64,000 nt of DNA, taken from the NCBI GenBank assembly GCA_002682825.1, contig NOKP01000005.1, positions 310,001 through 374,000 of the forward strand, written 5' to 3'. The translations under genes and the position numbers were made by a program. The notes under the pieces were generated by a model that saw only the letters and a list, made by a program, of their open reading frames with translations, was not told where the DNA came from and ran no database searches. Numbering within the stretch: the first letter of the stretch is position 1; each line of letters opens with the position of its first letter. The DNA comes from Neonectria sp. B-13 (taxonomy: Eukaryota > Ascomycota > Sordariomycetes > Hypocreales > Nectriaceae). Positions 43,648-53,159 of this stretch are shown here, piece after piece.

Positions 43648-43993
43648 TCACTTAAGTATCCAACCAGATCCTCTCTTCTCCAAACCTCCTACAACCCTTG
43701 GAGCCATCTCGCGTGCCGTTTTGACAGTCTGATCTTGCTCACCAGCAAGAAGTTGTGCTTTATCTTCTGCATCGATCGCCAGCAAGACAGGAATCAAATC
43801 ACTTTTTCAGAACGTCGACATCTAACAATCGGGTTTTGAGCATGACGGCGGCCAGGATGATGATAGAGACGGCAACTTGGACAATCAAGAGGGTTAGAAA
43901 AGGCCAATGGACCAAAACATAGTTGTTATGGTATGCCGTGCCAGATACGATAGGTTTCCTCCACTCCGCGAAGCTACCAAGTTGTTGCCGCAT
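43648..43993 (-). pseudogene. C-terminal fragment of a DUF3176-type membrane protein
   Basis: The fragment begins near MRQQLGSFAEWRKPIVSGTA, has the final membrane helix (WPFLTLLIVQVAVSIIILA), and continues KTRLLDVDVLKK. An extra A in the run at 43802-43806 shifts the frame; in the next frame it goes on SDLIPVLLAIDAEDKAQLLA and ends at 43648. Helix followed by a LLDVxxxKSSxLxxLLAxD-like segment is the usual end of large fungal DUF3176 proteins. The N-terminal two-thirds are missing, so it is a relic. Confidence 0.6.
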
Positions 43994-44567
43994 GCTATGT
44001 GATGATAACCTTAGACAAAAATAGTGATGAGTGGAGGAATAGATAAATCATGATTTTGTTAAGTTATCCGTGAGATTTTGGGAGATATTTTGTATTCTCT
44101 TACCCTAAATGTTATCCTACTTTAGTATAGGGTTGAATGAGGCTGGCTGCCTAGTTTCATCCAACTAAAACGACGCATTAGCTATTGCCTTGCTGCTAGG
44201 CGTCTGATCGTTAATAGTGCTGCTAGTCACCTAATAGTTCTCTCTGCAAGTACTATTCTACTTGAGAGCTGCACTGTCCGATCCTAGACTGACTTTGGCC
44301 ATGACGGTGTCCTTGAGACGGCGGCTAGAGAAGAGTCTCAAGATTAAAGTTTCGCCAACGTTGATGCGGATTCATCCCACGATTGATCACCTACTGGGCT
44401 AGTTGCTAAATAAGATTATCAAGTAGTAGTAGTTTTCTGTATTCTGACTGGTTATTACCTACATGAACGAATGTCCTGTATGTGTGCTATTTTTCTACCT
44501 AAGCTTGACTCACGTTTATACATACTGAAATGTCTAAATAGCCTTGCATTTCGTTACTTCGTTAACT
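43994..44567. other. Intergenic, no gene seen
   Basis: About 570 bp of mixed composition. Nothing recognisable. The right end is the 3' flank of the MFS gene. Confidence 0.5.
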
Positions 44568-46082
44568 CTAAACCTCATCGTTGCTTTCAGTTGTATGCTC
44601 TGTTTCTTTCTTTTCTGGAAGCCATCTCGCGCCTACAGCAAGCACGGCGGCGAAAGCGATGAGAAGTACCCAGGCCAAATAACCATGTAGTATCTGGTTC
44701 CGGACTCCCGCTGCATAAATTATAGTAGCTATGCTCGGTGCTATGGAGCGAATGCCACTCGAGGCTGTCAGAGCGATGGCGTTGAGCGTCCCAAGTACAC
44801 TCGGGTTAGGAGCAACATCGTTGAGGGCGAGCTGGGCGCCAGTGAAACACATGGAGATACCTGGCCCGATCAAGGCGATAATGGCGCCAACGATCCAAAA
44901 CCAGGTAACTGCTCCACGGCTGCTATCCCGAAGTAGAATGTTCAGCAGGATGAATCCAGCGAAGAAAAAGGGGTATGCCACGCCACATGCCTTTATCACA
45001 CCTTTCGTACCCACCCGATGCTGCAGCCAAGGAAAGGCAACCAGGAGCCACAAGGCTTGACTGACACCCTGGGTAGCTAAGAAGACGGCGATGAGGGTTG
45101 GACTGAAGCCGAGCCCACCGATATCAACTGGGGTGTATAGAGCAACGGGCTCGACAGCAGTGTAGGCGAATGTCAGAAACATGATGTGACTGTAGATGAA
45201 CAGCACAAAGCTAATACCGGGCGATCGGATCAGTTCCCACAAAGTCATAGTGGCAGGATCAGGAACTTGCTGAACGAGCTCGTCCTCTGGAGCCCCGCAT
45301 TTCACAAGGGTCTCGTCGAGGAAGACCGCGATGATGATGGCACCAGTCAAGCCGACAGCGCCAGTGACGAAGCCTGGTAAAGCGTAGGGATAGTCCACAA
45401 AGAACTGTAGATCCTTGAAAATGTGAGGATATTGAGAGACTGGGTCTGCGAGCGCACCACCAATGAGAGGCCCAAGGAAGACACCCATGTTCCCCCCAAA
45501 GGCGAACCAGCTAAAGGCGCGTGCTTGCGTCGCAGGAGTACTGTTCTCCGTGACCATGGTTCGAATCATGAGGCCCGATCCCGAGAAGATACCTGCAGTC
45601 CACCGGAAGAGAATCATCTGCCAGAGAGTTGTGGCAACTCCAAACAACATTGAACCAAGAGCTATCCCAACCAGGCTGTAGATAAGAATAGGCTTGCGTC
45701 CGATACGATCCGAGAGACGACCCCAGGCGATGAGAACGAACATCTGCGTGATAGAGAATAAGGACTCGATGAAACCGCTATAGAACCCCACGTCTGACGC
45801 AGCCAGATGGCCGTTCCGCTGAACCATCTGGGCGATGTAAGGGAAAATGGAGAGGAATGCGATGGCCTCCATCATGCGGGCAAAGCACAGCAGGGCGATT
45901 TGAAGTTTGGGCAGAGGGGTTGTTGGGTCCGACAGGTGCCGGTCATTAGCGGGCCCATCTAAGACGACTTGCTCACCGCTTAGGAGAAGTGTTTGCTCGG
46001 TAGGCTCAGTGTATGAGTCCTGTAGCAAGGACGGGGTTGGACTAGGAGATGGAGGCATCGTCTCGACGGTGGAAGCGTGCAA
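44568..46082 (-). CDS. MFS transporter, DHA1-like drug/metabolite exporter
   Basis: A single exon of 504 aa. After a polar N-tail of about 60 residues come twelve hydrophobic segments. The loop after helix 2 has the MFS signature GRLSDRIGRKPIL; the helix 4-5 region has GIFSGSGLMIRTMVTENSTP and a GPLIGGALADP motif like the antiporter motif C of drug:H+ antiporters. A longer central loop (DETLVKCGAPEDELVQQVPD) separates the halves. The fungal group includes transporters annotated as ZRT- or tetracycline-resistance-like; the substrate is unknown. It diverges from the LaeA-like methyltransferase gene across 649 bp, which could couple their expression (inference). Length is normal and no key segment is missing. 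Confidence 0.9.
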   Translation of the reverse strand: MHASTVETMPPSPSPTPSLLQDSYTEPTEQTLLLSGEQVVLDGPANDRHLSDPTTPLPKLQIALLCFARMMEAIAFLSIFPYIAQMVQRNGHLAASDVGFYSGFIESLFSITQMFVLIAWGRLSDRIGRKPILIYSLVGIALGSMLFGVATTLWQMILFRWTAGIFSGSGLMIRTMVTENSTPATQARAFSWFAFGGNMGVFLGPLIGGALADPVSQYPHIFKDLQFFVDYPYALPGFVTGAVGLTGAIIIAVFLDETLVKCGAPEDELVQQVPDPATMTLWELIRSPGISFVLFIYSHIMFLTFAYTAVEPVALYTPVDIGGLGFSPTLIAVFLATQGVSQALWLLVAFPWLQHRVGTKGVIKACGVAYPFFFAGFILLNILLRDSSRGAVTWFWIVGAIIALIGPGISMCFTGAQLALNDVAPNPSVLGTLNAIALTASSGIRSIAPSIATIIYAAGVRNQILHGYLAWVLLIAFAAVLAVGARWLPEKKETEHTTESNDEV

Positions 46083-46731
46083 TTACTGTGCTGGGTAGTC
46101 CAGAAGAAAATTTTACCTGGGGGAATGTGTGGCCTAGTCATTGTCAAGTCCTTTGTCAGCAGCTTGAGCAAGTCTGGATGCTTAGCGCTTACATCTAGTT
46201 AGTCTAATACGTATTGAACGTTGACATCCCGATAGAATTAGTGAAAGCCGCCCTGTGCAGCTTCAGAGCGCCGTTTTTTACAAGGCAGACTCATTGTGAA
46301 ATAGCCCTGTGTCTCCGCACGCTACGGGTACTACCCCGCTGCGAAGAATCCCAATCGACTATAAATAAATCACATAACACAACATCCGTTCGGGAGTCTT
46401 TGGTCTCTACATACACTCTTCTTCAACTTCACATCTAATTTCTAGTATTATCGGTTCGATGAAGATTGCCTAAGTAGTGAAGTATTAATCTTAGTGGGAA
46501 AGATTACTTTTGCCAATGAGTGACCAACGCGGGGTATATTAATTGCGATGCTGTGCTATATGCATACGTAAATGCCCAGACATTATCAGATCATTCTCCA
46601 CCAGAACATACGGGGACCGGCCATTGACTGGTGATGAGGGAAATAAATTCGGTGCCGGCGGTTTCTTGACCTCTTCTTCCATTGCTGTGACATCTTGAAT
46701 TTCTGCGGCTGTCTGAACTGCATTCGTGGCC
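46083..46731. promoter_or_regulatory. Divergent promoter, DHA1 transporter / LaeA-like gene
   Basis: A 649-bp interval between two divergent start codons. It includes AT-rich patches near 46360-46460. No defined binding site was found. Confidence 0.45.
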
Positions 46732-48268
46732 ATGTCTGAAAGTCCTCCTAGACCAGCAGCTCCTGAGCGGCCATCTTCTCCTGCTAACGCCGTCAGCTCC
46801 ACTAATACCCCAGTCACAGCCACTGTCCCCGCTCCTCAGCCCGCGCTAGTTCCCGCACAGGACCCAGAAGTAAGAGTCTAGTTGCTTCAGTATATCCGTT
46901 GAGATTGAGAGGAAAGGCTAAGGATATCCTCCACGGCTTTATAGGACGGAGAAGACCAATCTGACGACGACTCCGCGCTTGGGGACGAGGGGTGAGATTT
47001 CTCCGCGAGTCAAATATTGTCTCAACTGACGTCACTTGACAGCGCAAGCTCGACCGCTTCTATCACGAGTAGTATCCTCGAGTATCGCACCATTCGGGGA
47101 CGTACATACCACAGCGATCGACACCCTACCGAGTACTTCACCCCAAACGACGAGCAGCAGCGCGAGTCCGTCGATATCAGGTCAGTCCAATGCTCAACGG
47201 GACTTGGCATACTTGCTCATTAATTTCCCATCAGCCACCACTCCCTCACTTTGCTCATTGGCGGCAAGCTTTTTCTTGCACCCATCGGCGAGAACCCCCA
47301 GGTGCGCTTCTCCAAAGGAACGCTTTTATCAGTGCTAAAGCCTACATTTCACAGAAAGTCTTGGATGTCGGCACTGGAACAGGTACAGTCCTTGTTTTAG
47401 CCAAGAAACCGAGCTGACTTTCTCGGTAGGCATTTGGGCAATGTACAACCTAACGCACTTCCGATAAATGCTTTTTCTAATGCCTAACTAGTGACTTTGC
47501 CGACGAGTATCCCGACGCTGAAGTCATCGGCTCCGACCTCTCTCCAATCCAGCCACACTGGGTTCCCCCGAATGTCAAATTTGAGATAGATGACGCAACA
47601 CTGCCTTGGTCGTGGAAAGATGACAGCTTCGACTTTGTTCACATCCGCTATCTTTTCGGCGCTATCTATGACTGGCATGCCCTCTTCCGACAAGCCTACC
47701 GCTGCTGTGCTCCAGGCGGCTGGGTTCAGTCATGCGAGGCTGACGTGGAAATTCGGAGCGACGATGGTACAACGAATAATATACCAGCCTTGAAACTCTG
47801 GGCACAACTCTACGCCGACGGTGGGCGCAAGCTGGAGACTCCTTTCTATGTCCAGAGACAAGGATTGCAAGAGAAGGGCCTACAGGAGGCAGGGTTTACA
47901 GACATCAAGAGTTTTGACTACAAGGCAAATCTTATGCACTGCAAGGAACCATTCAGGCTGATGTCTAACGTTATATATCCAGCTTCCAGTGAGTGGTTGG
48001 CCTAAGGACCCCAATCTTGCCGAGGTTGGCCGATATGTCAACCTAACTCTGGAAAACGACATTGAAGGTTGCATTCCCCTTTGGCTTGGTTGCTCATCAT
48101 ACTGACATTGAAATGATAGGTTATACCCTGATGCTGTGGCACAATGTTCTTCAGTGGCCCAGCGACGAGTACCAGGTCTTTCTGATGGAAATGCGTCGCG
48201 TGCTACGCAATCGCAAGATCCATGGATACATGTCGGTGCGCTATGTGTATGGCCGCAAGCCGGAATAG
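46732..48268 (+). CDS. LaeA-like SAM-dependent methyltransferase
   Basis: Nine exons: 46732..46869, 46945..46991, 47043..47180, 47235..47301, 47355..47382, 47430..47442, 47492..47924, 47983..48067 and 48120..48268. They give 365 aa with all phases closing. A Pro/Ser-rich N-terminus is followed by [20 protein letters not shown], the SAM site [62 protein letters not shown] and the C-terminal [16 protein letters not shown]. This matches the fungal LaeA/LAE1-like family, which includes a global regulator of secondary metabolism, but most members are local paralogs of unknown target. Exon 6 is only 13 bases and splits the SAM motif. The seventh intron appears to be GC-AG (GCAAAT). Neighbour: a divergent exporter. 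Confidence 0.88.
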
Positions 48269-48557
48269 GAAGAGTGATAGGGATACAGTGAACTGATACT
48301 GACGTCTGGAAATAAACAACATTCTTGTACACCCAAACAATCTCTCCAAAGAATGTCGCGGTTTTCTCAAAGCTTTACCACCCACCTGGGCGCCTGCAAG
48401 TCACCGTGATTCTCCTTTTTTTTAGAAATTAAAGTTTCTGTGGTGTTTATAGTGGCGGCTTTCTTAAGAGGATTGTCTACGTATAGAAACCTTCCCAGAC
48501 AAATTACCGCATCAAGCTCCATACTGCTTGCTGATGCAGCAGTTCGCATCATGTTCC

Positions 48558-49708
48558 CTATTCCTCCATATTCGAGGCTAGGAGCTCCTCTCTTGCCAAC
48601 CAGGCTACTAGAAACAGCGTTCCGGGACTAAACGCGGCCGCAATGACGCCAGCGATGAAAATGGTCCTAACGTACCGGAATTTGCAAAAGCCAGCTACTT
48701 CAAGGTCCCGAAAGCTGTATGCCAGCCAGAGGAGCCCACCAGAGAAGGTGCAAATATAGTCGTACTGGATAATTGTTCGAAGCGCAACGTCCGGTTCTTG
48801 TGGGTTCTCGTAAAAGTATTTCGGGATGAACAGTTCGGACAGCGAAAACCTTGAGTTGTACAACGTGTACCAGTAGATGGCAATGTTGATGGCAGCCAGG
48901 ACACCGACTGTTACCCTCAGGGTTTTGACTTGCGGCTTCTGAGCTGTGTCTTGAGCGGTCGATCGTGTTCCCAGAGATAGCGTCTTTGAAAGCGCAAACA
49001 TGAGTAACGAACCCCATACAGGGAACAATTGCCATATCCAGTTCCACCAATTTCTCGCTTCCAGGGATTCATGAAAGTAAGAAGGCAGATGCGGTACATG
49101 GTACACCAGCACAACTGTTGGGAGAACTGCCGCACAAGAAGCCCAGTTGGTAAGAGGGAAGTTCTCTGCGGTAACTTTCTCGACCGGCGAAAAGACGTAA
49201 TATAGATAAAAGTACAGCGGTCCCAAGTTTCCAATGCCCAATATCTGGGCTAGGAAGGCGAGCAGGAATGGGCTGCAACCGTCATTAGAAGCAATCAACC
49301 AACTCTGAGATTCGGAACTTACAATTGAAACAGCGTCTTATAGTTAGTCGATCTGCAAGACTCGAGAAACAAAACAGCATACATGCCAGCGAAATCGGTC
49401 AGGAAAACGAGTGACTGCCAGTACGCTCTTGGGTCGTTGAAGAACTGCAACTGCGCAAACGCAATGGTGATGTGCGAAAACACTTCATCCAGAAGTCCAA
49501 TGCCGTAGAATTCGCGAAGAACAGGCACGCTCATGCCATTCCAGTCGAAGTGGGCAGTCTCCAGTATCTTGTCGAGGACCGGGCCAATTGGCTCTGCCAT
49601 GGTAAACGCCCGAGCCATGACGCCGGACAAGGCGAGGATAGGCAGAGCCAAGAGAGCACGATGGAGCCGGCTCTCTTGGCTCGTTGCTTGTTGTTCTGGA
49701 GGTGACAT
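48558..49708 (-). CDS. Multi-pass membrane protein of unknown function
   Basis: Two exons, complement(48558..49272, 49323..49708), give 366 aa; the 50-bp intron closes in phase. About seven to eight hydrophobic segments are visible, including ALLALPILALSGVMARAF, SLVFLTDFAGMYAVLFLES, PFLLAFLAQILGIGNLGPLY, CAAVLPTVVLVYHV, LFPVWGSLLMFALSK, VGVLAAINIAIYWYTL and FIAGVIAAAFSPGTLFLVAW. Short charged loops and no signal peptide. I know no catalytic motif in it. It is convergent with the LaeA-like gene. Confidence 0.78.
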
Positions 49709-50807
49709 TTTGGCCGATTTTTGATCGTCGAAGTGTTATCGCTAGTTGAATTCCCGCTCCGCATTCAACAAGTTTTTTCATGGGCCGGGAGCAGGGGATT
49801 AGTCAGCTATCTGCATTTCGCTTGCTGTAGAAGGATTCGGCGACCCTAGTCACAATCTACGCTCTACGGCCATGATTTGTGTGGGTTTATTATAGTAAAT
49901 AAACTACACAGATGGCATAGAGCCTATGTTGAGCTGCCTCGGTGTAAAATTCGTTCAAATTGGGCTTAGGGATGCTTAAAGCTTCAATTTGTGGTGGAGC
50001 GTAATTACCAACAGTTGATACTCAAAGCCGGCCATTCTTCGTTCCCAACGCCATTCTCAACAGTCGACAGCCCGCTCGTCGTAGACCGTCGCGGTTTGAA
50101 ACTCGATCACGGAACAATTTCCCCGCGCAGTACGTTTTCAGGGGTTTGTTTCCGCCAATGGGTAATATCGCACTGTCAATGTGAAGTCTAACACCACGGA
50201 TTCGCATTCTAGCAGGTGTAGTGTACAACTGATTTGGAGCTATTTTCGACTAGCATACGTTTGACTTGTTGATTTCTACGCAAAACCAAACGATATGCTT
50301 GAATGGGCAATCCTGAGCACCAAAGCGGCTATAAGCGTCTCCTGAATTTACCTGAACAACGCTGCGCTTTGGTTCAATACAGGCTGATCTATTCAGGGCC
50401 GGTCGACCATGTTAAGGTACTAAACTGTGATTAGCCTACCATATGCTTTATGCGTGCTTGGTGTCTAATGCCATCAGTAACTTTTCTCTGTACTTTTTAT
50501 AGGTTAAATAATGAGAGTGTTTAGATTCAGCGAAGACGAAGACTGTGAAAGATATATGTAGTAACGCAATCCCCCCTTATGGGCCAAACCACCCTGTGTG
50601 CCACAATGACAACCTTTCCACTAAAAGAAATAGGCAAAACACCCAGCGAAGGCCAGTTTCACTTGGTCAGAGCATAAAATTCTCTGACGGTAGTGACAGG
50701 CTGACTCGCAGGTATACTAGATCACTCGCAACTCTCGTTCGGAGGGAAGCTTGTGTTGCAATAGCTCGCCTCTGATTCTTGTCGTTTAATATGCGGGCTG
50801 GCCGGAG
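49709..50807. other. Intergenic, no gene seen
   Basis: About 1.1 kb. The left part is the promoter of the membrane protein; the right part is the 3' flank of the sugar transporter. No recognisable gene or repeat. Confidence 0.5.
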
Positions 50808-52469
50808 TTAAACCTGCTTCTCTTCAACGTGCGACGACAACGTAGTCTCCTTGTGCATAGCCATAGCACCGCTCGGATCATCCAATGCATGGGGGACGAG
50901 CTGATCGCCGAAAAGCACATCCATTTGCTCCAGGGTGCGGCCCTTGGTCTCAGGGAAAAACAACCAGTAGCAGATGAAGGCGATGAGGTTGAAAACGAAG
51001 AAGACGTAAAAGTAGCGAAACCCGATCTTCGTAAGTGCGCTTGGGGAGAACTGCGCAAAAACGAGGTTCACGACCCAGTTGGTGAACGTGGTGATCGCAT
51101 TGCCCAGGGCGCGCACCTCAACGGGGAAGATCTCAGCCGGGTACACCCACGAGATAATTCCCAGAGGAGTGTAAAACAAGCTGAACACGAAGTTCATAGC
51201 AACCATAGAGCGCAACTGGCTGGCATTGTTCGGGTCGAGGTATTGCGCCTGGACTGCGTTGACGAGGAGAGCGGCGGCGAGGCCAATAGCTGAGACCATG
51301 AGCGGCTTGACACGGCCGACCTTGTCAAGCATCCAGAGACCGATAGTGCAGTAGACAATAGAGAGTGCGCCGCTGATGCCGATGATCATCAAGGAGGTCT
51401 GCGTGTCAATGCCCAAAATCTCGTAGATGCGAGGTCCATAGCTAGCCAATCCTTGTCAGCAAGTGGTCAACACAACCGGACACATTACCACTTACTAGTT
51501 GATGACGTTAATGCCAGAGAGCGGCCCAAATGCCTGGATTCCGCATCCGAGCAAAAGGCGCCTTCTCCACGAAGGCTTTGTGAGGATAGACATGGCAGAC
51601 ACCTTGCCAATCTCTCGGTCGGCAGCGATAACGTCTCGAATCTCCATGAACTCAAGGTCGATGCGTGAGGCATTCTCGCCGTTTCGCAGCTTCTCGAGAA
51701 CAATACGCGCCTCTTCGCATCTGTCCTTCTCCATGAGCCAACGTGGCGACTCCTGCAAGAACCAAATACCGGCTACTAGGATAAGGGCGGGGATGCACTG
51801 GAAAGCAAGGGGAAATCGCCCTGAGAAGAGTATAGTTAGCGAGGTGCCGTGACGGAATCATCCACTGGGCTCCCAGGACTCACAAGAGAAGGCGGTATGA
51901 GAAAATGAGCACCCGTAGCCAAGCCACTGTGCCACCAAGAAGCCCCAGCTGAGGAACCACTGAAGTAGACCGGAGAGGGCACCTCTCCACTTGGGCATGG
52001 AAATCTCCGAGGCGTACATTGGGATCGTGCTGGTCAGCATGCCGACGGCCATACCACCAATGAAGCGGCCGGCGATGAGCATGGCCATCGAGGTGGATCC
52101 GGCCTGCAGAGCCGAACCGAGGAGCGAGATCACAGAGCCGGTGAAGATAGTCATCTTGCGACCAAGGATATCGGCAACGGCCTATGGGACGTGGGCCACG
52201 AGTTAGCCATGCTTGGAAACGACGATGCGGACTCAACCTTGGAGCGGAATGGGGAGACTGACCATGTTGATCATGGTTCCAAGGACAGCGCCGCCCTGGA
52301 AAGAGCTGACGATGCCTCCAGCAGTGTCATCACTGGGGGAGTCGAAGTATTCCTTGAAGTGAGGGAGAGCAATGGTGGAGCTGATGATACCAGAGTCGTA
52401 TCCGAAAAGGAAACCTCCCACGGCCAGAAAGGCCGCGGAGGCTATGGTGATGGCGTCGCCGCTGGGCAT
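50808..52469 (-). CDS. MFS sugar transporter (hexose/sugar:H+ family)
   Basis: Four exons, complement(50808..51441, 51496..51820, 51884..52181, 52263..52469), give 487 aa with all phases closing. Sugar-porter signatures: FLAVGGFLFGYDSGIIS in helix 1, ADILGRKM after helix 2, RFIGGMAVGMLTSTIPMYAS, QESPRWLMEKDR, GIQAFGPLSGINVINYYGPR, WVYPAEIFPVEVR and the C-terminal PETKGRTLEQMD. The protein takes up monosaccharides with protons at the plasma membrane. It starts 690 bp from the divergent GH78 rhamnosidase, so rhamnose or a rhamnoside is the natural guess for its substrate (inference). The start at 52469 lies directly before helix 1; an upstream start would add non-family residues. Confidence 0.9.
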
Positions 52470-53159
52470 GGCTACAATCAGTCGAGCAGGGCCAAAGTCC
52501 AAAGTGCAATAACTAGAAGGGATGGATATGGAGCCCAAGTCTGGGGGCGCGGGAGCTTCATATACCACTACCCCAGGTTTGTCCCTAGTCGGTACATTGC
52601 GGAGAAGTTGGGGGGGGCACTTCCCCATGCAGCGCGCGCCAGGTGCAGGAAACAAGGGCTTCGAGGTTGGGTCTCGGCTCTCTGCTTGACGAGTGGACAG
52701 ACAGAAACTGCCAATTGCACTGATGATCTCGGTATCATCTAGGCCGAGTGATGGCCACGCAAGTTACACTTGCAAAACTCGTCGCCTGTTTCCGGGTCGC
52801 CCACACACACAAACTATCGATCCATGCGGGTCGGGCTCTAGAATGATAGCTACACCCCCACCATGTCCTTGGTGATGGATGTGTGGAGTTTCCGGCGCTC
52901 CCATCCCCGCCGTCGCCGCAATTTCGAGTCAATGGCCAGAACCGTGGGTCCTTCTATTTTCAAGTCAGGCCAGAAAGCGGGCATCAGCTCGTAATTGAAC
53001 GAGGACAGGATCCATGTGCGTTGCCCCATCAAACGGGGCAATCTGACCCGAGGACCAACGAGGGGCAAATGCTCTGGACCCGAAATCTGAATCTAGCCTT
53101 GGTCCGTGGACACCAACTGCACTTTCGCAACAAACACGCAACAACCGCAGGTAGTCACC
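52470..53159. promoter_or_regulatory. Shared divergent promoter of sugar transporter and GH78 rhamnosidase
   Basis: The 690 bp between the two start codons must hold both promoters. CreA-type hexamers (SYGGRG) occur at 52541, 52571 and 52856, about as many as chance predicts, so they are not evidence by themselves. Several CGG/CCG triplets are present without a clear paired arrangement. Confidence 0.55.

Noticed and set aside
52470..53159. CreA-type SYGGRG hexamers in the transporter/GH78 promoter
   Set aside because: Three sites at 52541, 52571 and 52856; a degenerate hexamer counted on both strands is expected about that often in 690 bp by chance.
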